Origin: Oscillospiraceae bacterium
Lineage (GTDB): Bacteria > Bacillota_A > Clostridia > Oscillospirales > Ruminococcaceae
Reading direction: 5' to 3'
DNA length: 14,775 bases
NCBI GenBank assembly: GCA_017414145.1
Contig: JAFPQL010000111.1
Span: 1 to 14,775, forward strand
Below are positions 6,644 through 13,068 of the stretch, piece by piece (positions within the stretch are counted from its first letter, which is position 1; every line of letters starts with the position of its first letter). Position numbers and translations under genes: made by a program. A model generated the notes under the pieces. That model worked only from the letters and a program-made list of their open reading frames with translations, was not told the origin of the DNA and made no database searches.

Positions 6644-7149
6644 TGCATAGAATATGCGGAGGGGAGAAGCGAGCCGTGTGAGGTCAGAATGCCGCTCTCA
6701 AACACATCCAGCAGCCCGAAGGACGGCGGCTGTCCGTCCCGCGGGAGCGCCGCGCTGCCGGGATTGAACAGGCGTACACCGAGCAGCGTCTCATCGACGC
6801 GGATGTGCAGATGTCCGAACAGCACGATGTCCGCGTCCTGCGAACGCGCCAGCCGCACGAGGTTTTCGCGGTAATCGCCCGCCGTATAGCGGTGTCCGTG
6901 TACGATGACGGCGCGGTGGCCGTAGGGCAGATCAAGTGTCAGCAGCTCCGGACTGCGGGAGCTGAAATCGCAGTTTCCGCGGACAAAATACAGCTTCGGC
7001 GCCAGCGCGGGGAATTCCCGCAGAAGCCGGTCGGTTTCCTGTTCGCCGTCGCCGCAGTGGACAATATAATCGGCATCCCGGTGCATCAGCACAGCCTTCC
7101 GGAGACGGTCCGACCGGCCGTGTGTATCGGAGATGACAAGAATCTGCAT
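6640..7149 (-). CDS. YfcE/MJ0936-type metallophosphoesterase
   Basis: This 169-residue calcineurin-like phosphoesterase binds two metal ions. The ligands come in family order: SDTH (Asp8, His10), CGDGE (Asp34), RGNCD (Asn59), VHGH (His84, His86) and FGHLH (His113, His115). Characterised YfcE-type enzymes act as phosphodiesterases on artificial substrates, and the natural substrate is generally unknown. AGAAGGG precedes the ATG, which lies just downstream of a near-consensus promoter (7207-7179). It is the first gene of the leftward operon with the RluA-family and CPBP genes. An inverted repeat (6624-6643) covers its stop codon. Confidence 0.93.
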   Translation of the reverse strand: MQILVISDTHGRSDRLRKAVLMHRDADYIVHCGDGEQETDRLLREFPALAPKLYFVRGNCDFSSRSPELLTLDLPYGHRAVIVHGHRYTAGDYRENLVRLARSQDADIVLFGHLHIRVDETLLGVRLFNPGSAALPRDGQPPSFGLLDVFESGILTSHGSLLPSAYSMQ

Positions 7150-7178
7150 CGCATATCCCTTCTGTTCTGTTTTTCTCT

Positions 7179-7207
7179 ATTATAGCATAGAAATAAAACA
7201 GCGTCAA
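7179..7207 (-). promoter_or_regulatory. Sigma-A promoter of the metallophosphoesterase operon
   Basis: On the minus strand TTGACG (7207-7202) and a perfect TATAAT (7184-7179) are spaced by 17 bases. The ATG of the first gene is 30 bases downstream of the -10 box. I found no equally good rightward promoter in 7150-7260 for the small-gene cluster on the other side. Confidence 0.82.
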
Positions 7208-7260
7208 GGCACGGGGCGGCGTTCCGTGCCGCAGCCGATTCCGGAAAGGAGCCGTTTGAT

Positions 7261-7506
7261 ATGGATAAACCGAAGAATTCTCCGCAGCTTCAGGCACTGC
7301 TGAAGGTGGTCAGCGGCAAGCTCGGCATCCCGGCAGAGACTTTGCAGTCCGAGCTGGAGGCCGGGCGCTACGATCAGGCGATCGCCGCCATGCGTCCGCA
7401 GGATGCCGCCGCATTTCAGCAGGTGCTTGCAAATCCGCAGCGGCTGAATCAGATCATGAGTTCCAGACAGGCGCGGGCGCTCTATGAAAAGCTGACCCGT
7501 CACTGA
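7261..7506 (+). CDS. Uncharacterised 81-residue helical protein (small-gene cluster, gene 1)
   Basis: I do not recognise a named family. The 81-residue protein has no signal peptide or membrane segment and is probably all-helical. It reads as three short helical pieces: SPQLQALLKVVSGKLGIPAE, ELEAGRYDQAIAAMRPQDAA and a C-terminal SSRQARALYEKL. From memory, similar short proteins with a phrase like 'M.P.DAA....L..P......S..A..L..KL' occur in other Clostridia, without assigned function; a search is needed to confirm this. The start has AAAGGAG (7243-7249) 11 bases upstream. It is followed after 27 bases by gene 2 on the same strand, and codon use matches the neighbours, so it is a real gene. Confidence 0.75.
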   Translation: MDKPKNSPQLQALLKVVSGKLGIPAETLQSELEAGRYDQAIAAMRPQDAAAFQQVLANPQRLNQIMSSRQARALYEKLTRH

Positions 7507-7533
7507 ATCTGTGCGGAAGGGGCGTGCTGCGGT

Positions 7534-7902
7534 ATGGACGATCTGACCGACAGACTGCAATCGCTGCTCTCTGATCCGGAGAGCGTGCGGGATCTGGCAG
7601 AGCTGGCTGCCATGCTGAAGCAGTCCGGAGATTCCGCGGCCGATGACGCCGCCGGACAGGAGCCGCAGCCGGGCACCGCCGCGGCGGAAATGCCCGATCT
7701 GACGCGGCTGCTGGCAATCGGGCAGGCGCTTTCCGGAATGCAGCAGGATGAAAACACGGCGCTTTTGCTGGCACTGAAGCCGCATCTTTCGGAGAAACGG
7801 CAGGCACGGGTCGGGCGTGCGGTGCGGATGCTTCAGCTCTGGAATGCGGTGTCCGTGCTGCGGGAGAACGGAATGCTCAGCGAGCTGTTCAGCGGCTCAT
7901 GA
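7534..7902 (+). CDS. Uncharacterised 122-residue protein (small-gene cluster, gene 2)
   Basis: This 122-residue protein of unknown function has no membrane segment. An N-terminal helical part (MDDLTDRLQSLLSDPES, 1-17) is followed by a low-complexity Ala/Asp/Gln/Pro linker (about 31-52). A conserved-looking C-terminal half (about 54-117) contains LLLALKPHLSEKRQARVGRA (77-96) and ends in helices rich in Leu and Val. The pattern 'LL.ALKP.LSE.RQ..V..A' resembles a hypothetical family I recall from other Clostridia, but I cannot name it. GGAAGGGG lies 11 bases before the ATG. It is flanked by genes 1 and 3 at gaps of 27 and 18 bases, consistent with co-transcription. Confidence 0.78.
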   Translation: MDDLTDRLQSLLSDPESVRDLAELAAMLKQSGDSAADDAAGQEPQPGTAAAEMPDLTRLLAIGQALSGMQQDENTALLLALKPHLSEKRQARVGRAVRMLQLWNAVSVLRENGMLSELFSGS

Positions 7903-7920
7903 ACGGGGGGAGAGAGGGCA

Positions 7921-8199
7921 ATGGCAAACGGATTTCCGGTGCGGAACATGGGGCGGATGCAGCAGAATGCACAGCGGACAGCGGCTGCTGCACACCGTCC
8001 GGCAGAGCCGGAGCCGTCTCCTGTCCCGCCGCGTCCCGCGCCGTCCGCCCCGCCGCCGCAGGGGATTCTGCACGGACTCCTGCCGGACGGGCTGCACCCT
8101 GACCGCGATACCCTGCTGCTGCTGGGGCTGATTCTGCTGCTCCGGCGGGAGCATCCCGACCAGAAGCTGCTGCTGGCGCTGCTCTACATCATGCTCTGA
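7921..8199 (+). CDS. Uncharacterised 92-residue protein with Pro-rich region and hydrophobic C-terminus (small-gene cluster, gene 3)
   Basis: I know no function for this 92-residue protein. It has a short basic N-terminus, a Pro/Ala-rich region (about 27-47, repeated P-x-P), then DRDTLLLLGLILLLRREHPD (61-80) and QKLLLALLYIML at the very end. The two leucine-rich runs are separated by a charged RREHPDQK, so they could be a short hairpin in the membrane or two amphipathic helices. Proteins ending in a similar 'DTLLLLGLILLL...LLLALLYI' pattern occur, in my recollection, as hypothetical proteins across Clostridia. GGGGGAG lies a few bases before the ATG. It is the last gene of the cluster, followed by repeats instead of a clear terminator. 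Confidence 0.75.
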   Translation: MANGFPVRNMGRMQQNAQRTAAAAHRPAEPEPSPVPPRPAPSAPPPQGILHGLLPDGLHPDRDTLLLLGLILLLRREHPDQKLLLALLYIML

Positions 8200-8259
8200 T
8201 CACCTGACATTTCATTCAGCAATCGTTTCAGAGGCGAAGTGTGATTGTGCCTTGTTTTC

Positions 8260-8337
8260 GCCCGCGGCGGGCTTTAGATCAATGCCAGCGCGGGCTCCGC
8301 GCCGGGCTTTAGGAATTGCCCGCGGGGGCTCCCCGCC
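8260..8337. repeat. Tandem GC-hairpin intergenic repeats (two units)
   Basis: Two adjacent units, 8269-8303 and 8304-8337, each begin GGGCTTTAG, continue through an AAT(T)GCC segment and end in a 6-bp hairpin with the loop GCT. Unit 1 has GCGCGG/CCGCGC (8288-8302); unit 2 has GCGGGG/CCCCGC (8322-8336). The fourth base pair changes from C-G to G-C with both sides altered, so the stem is kept. A further GC-rich inverted piece, GCCCGCGGCGGGC, precedes them at 8260-8272. A third copy, inverted, is at 14692-14723. The units lie between two converging transcription units and may act as weak terminators. The rest of the 149-base gap (8200-8259) shows nothing I can name. Confidence 0.8.
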
Positions 8338-8348
8338 GGCCGCCGCGC

Positions 8349-9359
8349 TTATTCCTGCTGATAGCCGTCTACGCGCTCAAAGCCGTCCAGCAGGATATGC
8401 TTCTTCCCGAATGCCTCCGCCGTTCCCCGCGCCACACAGGTCAGCGGGTCCTTTGCCTTGCGGCAGCTCACGCCCAGTGCGCGGGACAGATAATCCTCCA
8501 GTCCGCCGAGCAGCGCACCGCCGCCCGTCAGCAGAATCCCGTGCTCGCAGATGTCGCCCACCAGCTCCGGCGGCGTCTCCTCCAGCGTGCGCCGGATCAT
8601 CTCCACAATCGCCGTGATGTCCTCCTCCAGCGCCTCAAACAGCTCCGCTTCGCTCAGTTCGCACTGATCGGGCAGGCCGCGTGCGATGTTCCGGCCCTTG
8701 ACCGTCTCCATTGCGTCGCTCTTTGGATTGTAGAGATTGCACAGCGAAATCTTGACTGCCTCCGCGGTTCTGTTTCCGAGCAGAATCTGATATTTGTTCT
8801 GCACATACCGGATGATCGAGCGGTCGAAGTGATTGCCGGCGATTTTCAGCGTCCGCGCCGTCACAATGCCGTTCATTGAGACGACTGCCACATCCGTTGT
8901 GCCGCCGCCGATGTCCACGACCATATTGCCGACCGGCTTGTCAATGTGAATATGCGCGCCGAGCAGCGCGGCAAGCGGCTCCTGAATCAGGTGAACGCGG
9001 CGGGAACCGGTGCTCATTGCCGCATCGAGAATGGCGCGGCGCTCCACATCCGTAATCAGGGACGGCACACAGATGATGATGCGCGGCTTGACGACCGGAT
9101 GTCCGGCAGCGGCATAAATCAGCTCGCGGATCAGTGCGCCGGTGAGCTGGTCGTCCGAGATGACGCCGTCCGCGATCGGATGCACGACGGCGATGTAGGA
9201 CGGCGCTCTGCCCTCCATTTTATAGGCCTCCGCACCGACCGCCACCACGCGCTCCGTGTGCTTGTTGTACGCAATGACGGACGGTTCGTTCAGCACGACG
9301 CCCTTTTTGTTCTTCGTGATGATGATATTCGCGGTTCCGAGATCAATTCCGATATCCAT
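8349..9359 (-). CDS. mreB: MreB/Mbl-family rod-shape-determining protein
   Basis: This 336-residue bacterial actin homologue would polymerise under the membrane and guide lateral cell-wall synthesis. The actin-fold signatures are clear: phosphate-1 IGIDLGTANI (3-12), phosphate-2 VVDIGGGTTDVAVVS (147-161) and adenosine motif LTGGGALLGGL (277-287). CVPSLITDVERRA (97-109) and IQEPLAALLGA (125-135) are also typical. It departs from the usual MreB around 174-210, where AGNHFDRSIIRYVQNKY and KISLCNLYN replace the common GG..FD..I and KIEIGSAY, so it may be a divergent paralogue. mreC and mreD are not adjacent. The frame is open to 9404, but AAAGGAAAGGG (9369-9379) lies nine bases before the ATG at 9359, and the protein then starts at the usual MDIGIDLGT. 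It is the last gene of the recD2 operon. Confidence 0.92.
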   Translation of the reverse strand: MDIGIDLGTANIIITKNKKGVVLNEPSVIAYNKHTERVVAVGAEAYKMEGRAPSYIAVVHPIADGVISDDQLTGALIRELIYAAAGHPVVKPRIIICVPSLITDVERRAILDAAMSTGSRRVHLIQEPLAALLGAHIHIDKPVGNMVVDIGGGTTDVAVVSMNGIVTARTLKIAGNHFDRSIIRYVQNKYQILLGNRTAEAVKISLCNLYNPKSDAMETVKGRNIARGLPDQCELSEAELFEALEEDITAIVEMIRRTLEETPPELVGDICEHGILLTGGGALLGGLEDYLSRALGVSCRKAKDPLTCVARGTAEAFGKKHILLDGFERVDGYQQE

Positions 9360-9368
9360 GCGGTTTAA

Positions 9369-9379
9369 CCCTTTCCTTT
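9369..9379 (-). promoter_or_regulatory. Ribosome binding site that fixes the mreB start
   Basis: AAAGGAAAGGG on the minus strand is nine bases from the ATG at 9359. It favours this start over the in-frame ATG at 9404. The 99-base gap to the GNAT gene (9360-9458) also holds a short inverted repeat, GCCGG/CCGGC, with a weak T run on the minus strand, but no clear promoter. Confidence 0.7.
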
Positions 9380-9458
9380 GCAGATAGATTCCGTTTCGTG
9401 TCATGCGGCGCAGAACCGCAAAGCCGGCTTTCCGGCAGAATTTGCGCGGAACTCCGCG

Positions 9459-9974
9459 TCACAGCGTAATCTGATAGATGTCCGCTGCCTTTCCCTCAAA
9501 CGAAAAGCTGCGCTCGCAGACGCCGCCGTTTTTCACGATTGTCCGGACGGACGGCAGATTGTCCCGCTCGACGGACAGATGCAGCGCGGTCATGCCGGCG
9601 GCCTTTGCCTCGGCGCAGAGCAGCCTTAACATTTCTGTCGCATATCCCTTTCTCCGTTCGGACGGCCGCACGCTGTAGCCGCAGTTTCCGAAGTCCTTGA
9701 GAAAGTCATTCAGCGTGTGCCGCAGATCAATGATGCCGACGATTCTGCCGGTTCCATCGACGGCGAAGAAGGTGTCGGTGACGACCCAGTCCGGGCTGAC
9801 GGTCTCCGCGCTCTGATTTGCGGTGACGGCGGCGAGCCACGCTTCATAGTTGTCGGTCTGATCGAGCAGCTCACTGCCGTTGATGATCTGTTCCCCGCAG
9901 CGGAAGAATTCCGCTTTGAAATCCAGTGCCTGTTCTGCCAGCGCGGCAGTCGGGCGGATCAGTTTCAGATTCAT
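9459..9974 (-). CDS. GNAT family N-acetyltransferase
   Basis: This 171-residue protein would transfer an acetyl group from acetyl-CoA to an amine on an unknown substrate. The acetyl-CoA pyrophosphate-binding motif A is GYSVRPSERRKGYATEML (99-116), with the core RRKGYA. Before it come the beta strands FFAVDGTGRIVGIIDLRH (69-86); after it, LHLSVERDNLPSVRTIVKNG (131-150) fits motif B with its usual Asn residues. This is the RimJ/YjdJ-like arrangement; the substrate cannot be inferred. The ATG overlaps the comF stop by four bases (ATGA), and GGGAGGA lies about 8 bases upstream, so it is translationally coupled within the recD2-comF operon. Confidence 0.9.
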   Translation of the reverse strand: MNLKLIRPTAALAEQALDFKAEFFRCGEQIINGSELLDQTDNYEAWLAAVTANQSAETVSPDWVVTDTFFAVDGTGRIVGIIDLRHTLNDFLKDFGNCGYSVRPSERRKGYATEMLRLLCAEAKAAGMTALHLSVERDNLPSVRTIVKNGGVCERSFSFEGKAADIYQITL

Positions 9975-10675
9975 GGATCGGTTCCTCCCTGGTCGGTTCC
10001 TTGATCTTGCCGGATGCGGCAGGCGGCAGTCGCGGCAAAGACCCGCGCAGCGCCCATTTCGAGCAGCAGCTCCGTACAGCGGCGCATGGTGCTGCCCGTG
10101 GTCAGGACATCGTCTGTCAGCAGTACGGTCTGACCGGACAGATCGGCGTTTGTCCGGTGAAAATTGAAGCTGAAAACGGCACGCTCGGAAGCCTGGAGCT
10201 GATGCTGCCGCAGCGGGCTGTCAGACTGCCTGAGCAGCCTGCCCGACGCTGTAATGCCGAGCAGTTCCGCAATGCGTCTGCCGAGCATTTCGGCGTGTGC
10301 ATAGCCCTGACGGTGCCGCCTGACCGCACTGACCGGAACCCATGTCACGCAGTCGATCTCTGCGGGCGGCATCGCGGCGCGAATCTGCTCCGCAAGCAGC
10401 GTTCCGGCAAATCGCCCGAAATTTTCTGCGCCGTCCTTCATCGCCAGAATGCCCGCTCTGGCAGCGGAACAGTAGGAAAAGACGGTGAACAGGCGTTCCC
10501 ACGGGAAGGCTTCCTCCGCGTGACCGGACAGCCAGTCCTGCGGGGTGATGTGCAGGGTGCCGAGTGTGCGCAGGCAGTCCGCACAGAGCAGGATATTCCA
10601 CGCAATGCGTCTCCTGCAGCAGCCGCAGCGGTTCGGATACGGCAGACTGAGCAGGAATTCTCCGGCGCGGCTCAT
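9971..10675 (-). CDS. comF: ComF family phosphoribosyltransferase-like protein
   Basis: This 234-residue ComF homologue belongs to a family needed in naturally competent bacteria for bringing single-stranded DNA into the cytoplasm. An N-terminal zinc finger (Cys17, Cys20, Cys31, Cys34 in NRCGCC and LCADC) precedes a type I PRTase domain. That domain has VPVSAVRRHRQGYAHAEML (113-131), RQHQLQASERAVFSF (156-170) and the PRPP-binding VLLTDDVLTTGST (184-196). Length is normal. Its ATG overlaps the recD2 stop by four bases. ComF is widespread in bacteria not known to be competent, so its presence alone does not prove natural transformation here. Confidence 0.94.
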   Translation of the reverse strand: MSRAGEFLLSLPYPNRCGCCRRRIAWNILLCADCLRTLGTLHITPQDWLSGHAEEAFPWERLFTVFSYCSAARAGILAMKDGAENFGRFAGTLLAEQIRAAMPPAEIDCVTWVPVSAVRRHRQGYAHAEMLGRRIAELLGITASGRLLRQSDSPLRQHQLQASERAVFSFNFHRTNADLSGQTVLLTDDVLTTGSTMRRCTELLLEMGAARVFAATAACRIRQDQGTDQGGTDP

Positions 10676-12909
10676 TCGGCGTCCGCGCCTTCTGCCTGCG
10701 CGGCGGGCTTTGCAATCATGGCGCGCAGCATATGGCTAAGGCAGGAGCAGCGCACTGAGCGGTGTCCGTCGCGCACCATTTCCTGCACCTTTTTCGGCGA
10801 GCCGATCAGGATGAGCAGCTTTTTCGCCCGCGTGACCGCCGTATAGAGCAGACTGCGGTAGCTCAGACGGTCGCGCCCCTCCGGCAGGACGAGCAGCACC
10901 GCGTCAAATTCGCTGCCCTGACTTTTATGTACCGTGACGGCATATGCCAGCTCGATCTGGTCAAGCTGATCTGCGCGGAGTGTGACAATTCTGCCGTCAA
11001 AATCGACGCGCATGGTCTTTGCCGTCCGGTCGATGAATGTGACCGTTCCCATATCGCCGTTGAAGATGCCGGTGCCGCGTTCGCCGTCCCGCGTCCATTC
11101 CATTTCGTACTGATTCTGAATCTGCATCACCTTGTCGCCCTCGCGGAAGGTGTAGAGCAGGTTTTTCAGCACCGGCTTGCCGTACTGCGGCGGATTGACC
11201 GCCTCCTGTAACAGACTGTTCAGCGCAACGGTGCCGAGGATGCCCTTGCGGGTCGGGGAGATGACCTGAATATCGTTCTGCGGCGTGTAGCCGTAGGCCT
11301 TCGGGAGCCGTTCGGCATAGAGTTCGCGCAGAAACGCCGCCGCCTCTCCCGCATCGCGGCGGTCGAAGAAGAAAAAGTCGCTGTGCTTTTCGGTCAGATC
11401 GGGCATTTCCCCGCTGATGATCTGATGCGCACTGCGGATGATGCAGCTCTCCTGTGCCTGCCGGAAGATTTCGGTCAGACGCACGAGCGGGATGCGCTCC
11501 GAGGCAATCAGCGTGTGCAGCAGATGGCCCGCCCCGACGGACGGGAGCTGATCCTCGTCCCCGACCAGCACGAGCCGGCAGGAGAGCCGGAGTGCGCGCA
11601 GCAGTCCCTCAAAGAGCAGGGTATCGACCATTGAAACCTCGTCGATGATGACGACATCGGCTTCAAGCGGATTGTGCTCATCATGCTGGAACACGACGGA
11701 GCCGTCGCTTTCAAACTCCGTGCCGAGCAGCCGGTGAATGGTCTTTGCCTCCCTGCCGGTCAGCTCGGTCATGCGCTTGGCGGCTCTGCCGGTCGGCGCT
11801 GCGAGCGCGACGGTGCTGCCTGCTTTTGCACACAGATGAATCACGGCGTTGAGCGTTGTGGTCTTGCCGGTGCCGGGGCCGCCCGTCAGCAGCATGATGC
11901 CGCGGGAAAAGGCACAGGAGATCGCCTTTTTCTGCATTTCCGCATAGCGGACGCCGGTCTGTTCCTCCTCCTGCACGATGGCGGCGGAGCAGTCAAAGTC
12001 CTCCGGCGGCGAAAAGGCGAGCATCGCGGCAATCCGCGTCGCAATGAAGTCCTCGGCGCGGTAGTACGCCTCCTTGTAGATATACGGTCTGCCGTCGGCA
12101 TCGTAGGAAAAGAGCATCTGCTCGTCAAGGCAGTGGCTGATGCCCGCGTCAAGGTCCTCATCGGAAATGCCGAGACCTTTCCGGCACAGCTCCCGGAAAT
12201 CGGGCAGCGGCAGGCAGGTGTGTCCCTCCTGCGCGGCGGTTTCCAGCACCCAGTCAAAGCCGGCGATGATGCGCTTCGGGTGATTCAGGGGGATTTGCAG
12301 ATCGGCGGCAATTTTCTCTGCCTGACGGAACGGCAGTCCGATGCCCGGTTCGCAGAGACAGAAGGGATTTTCCCTTATGACCTCCCACGACGCCACGCCG
12401 AAGCGGCGGTAAGTCTGCATCGAAACCGCGGGCGAGATGCCGTATGCCTGCAATCTGCCCATCAGGCTGCGCAGCCCGAAGATCTCCTGTGCAGCGGAGG
12501 CAATATCCTCACATTTCTGCGGCGAGATGCCCTTGATCCGCAGCAGCTTTTCCGGCGAATGCTCGATCACCTGCAAGGTGAATTCCCCGAACTCCGCGAC
12601 GATGCGTCTGGAGAGTGCGCGCCCGATGCCGGGGATGACGCCGCTTGCGAGATAGCGCTCGATGTTGACGGCGGTTGAGGGGAGCGTCCGCACACAGCTG
12701 TCCGCACGGAACTGCTGTCCGAAGCGCGGATGACTGACAAAGCTGCCCGTCAGCTCCAGCTCCTCGCCGGGCTCCAGCTGTCCGAGCTCGCCGACAACGG
12801 TGACCAGCGCTTCCTCCGTCTCCAGATCGGCGACGACATAGCCGTTTGACTCGTTATAAAACAGCACATCGTCCACGGTGCCTTTCAGTGTCAGCACAGT
12901 CTGCTGCAT
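10672..12909 (-). CDS. recD2: RecD2-like ATP-dependent DNA helicase
   Basis: This 745-residue SF1B 5'-3' helicase acts in DNA repair and replication without RecBC. The layout is typical: an N-terminal OB-like part (1-75), helix-hairpin-helix repeats (about 85-140, with ASGVIPGIGRALSRRIV), then the motor. Walker A is LTGGPGTGKTTT (341-352, Lys349), motif II VVIIDEVSMVD (419-429, Asp423-Glu424), motif III LVLVGDEDQLPSVGAG (446-461), motif V VTVHKSQGSEFD (658-669) and motif VI YTAVTRAKK (689-697, Arg694). The frame is open to an ATG at 12942, but that lies only about 9 bases from the predicted transcription start and lacks a ribosome binding site. The ATG at 12909 has GAGAGGAG nine bases before it and is preferred. 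It is the first gene of the operon recD2-comF-GNAT-mreB. Confidence 0.95.
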   Translation of the reverse strand: MQQTVLTLKGTVDDVLFYNESNGYVVADLETEEALVTVVGELGQLEPGEELELTGSFVSHPRFGQQFRADSCVRTLPSTAVNIERYLASGVIPGIGRALSRRIVAEFGEFTLQVIEHSPEKLLRIKGISPQKCEDIASAAQEIFGLRSLMGRLQAYGISPAVSMQTYRRFGVASWEVIRENPFCLCEPGIGLPFRQAEKIAADLQIPLNHPKRIIAGFDWVLETAAQEGHTCLPLPDFRELCRKGLGISDEDLDAGISHCLDEQMLFSYDADGRPYIYKEAYYRAEDFIATRIAAMLAFSPPEDFDCSAAIVQEEEQTGVRYAEMQKKAISCAFSRGIMLLTGGPGTGKTTTLNAVIHLCAKAGSTVALAAPTGRAAKRMTELTGREAKTIHRLLGTEFESDGSVVFQHDEHNPLEADVVIIDEVSMVDTLLFEGLLRALRLSCRLVLVGDEDQLPSVGAGHLLHTLIASERIPLVRLTEIFRQAQESCIIRSAHQIISGEMPDLTEKHSDFFFFDRRDAGEAAAFLRELYAERLPKAYGYTPQNDIQVISPTRKGILGTVALNSLLQEAVNPPQYGKPVLKNLLYTFREGDKVMQIQNQYEMEWTRDGERGTGIFNGDMGTVTFIDRTAKTMRVDFDGRIVTLRADQLDQIELAYAVTVHKSQGSEFDAVLLVLPEGRDRLSYRSLLYTAVTRAKKLLILIGSPKKVQEMVRDGHRSVRCSCLSHMLRAMIAKPAAQAEGADAE

Positions 12910-12918
12910 CAGCCGTCG

Positions 12919-12926
12919 CTCCTCTC
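12919..12926 (-). promoter_or_regulatory. Ribosome binding site that fixes the recD2 start
   Basis: GAGAGGAG on the minus strand sits nine bases before the ATG at 12909. It decides against the upstream in-frame ATG at 12942. Confidence 0.75.
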
Positions 12927-12957
12927 TCTGCGGAATGCACATGATCTCTCAGCATAT

Positions 12958-12986
12958 ATTATACCGCTTTTTCGGTCTGATTGCAA
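12958..12986 (-). promoter_or_regulatory. Sigma-A promoter of the recD2 operon
   Basis: On the minus strand TTGCAA (12986-12981) and a perfect TATAAT (12963-12958) are spaced by 17 bases, the same combination as the dut promoter. The start would be near 12951, about 42 bases before the recD2 ATG. Confidence 0.82.
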
Positions 12987-12996
12987 CTGTTTTGCG

Positions 12997-13036
12997 AAAA
13001 AATGCCCGAAAGCGGCAGTCGGCTGCCGCCTCCGGG
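12997..13036 (-). terminator. Intrinsic terminator of the GNAT-DHHW operon
   Basis: Read on the minus strand, a 14-bp stem (13036-13023 with 13018-13005, including two G-T pairs) closes on a 4-base loop CCGA. After CA comes a run of six T residues (13002-12997). It begins 33 bases after the DHHW stop codon and ends just before the recD2 promoter, separating the two leftward units. Confidence 0.9.
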
Positions 13037-13068
13037 TGATGGGTTTGTCCGATTGCGGTTCCCGCCTG

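Noticed and set aside
9360..9458. Separate promoter for mreB
   Set aside because: TATCTG and ATGACA occur, but with a spacing of about 12 bases, too short for sigma-A; no other pair fits.
11674..12678. Long plus-strand open frame (334 codons) opposite recD2
   Set aside because: It is fully antisense to a gene with all helicase motifs; high GC produces long antisense frames, and the translation has no recognisable domain.
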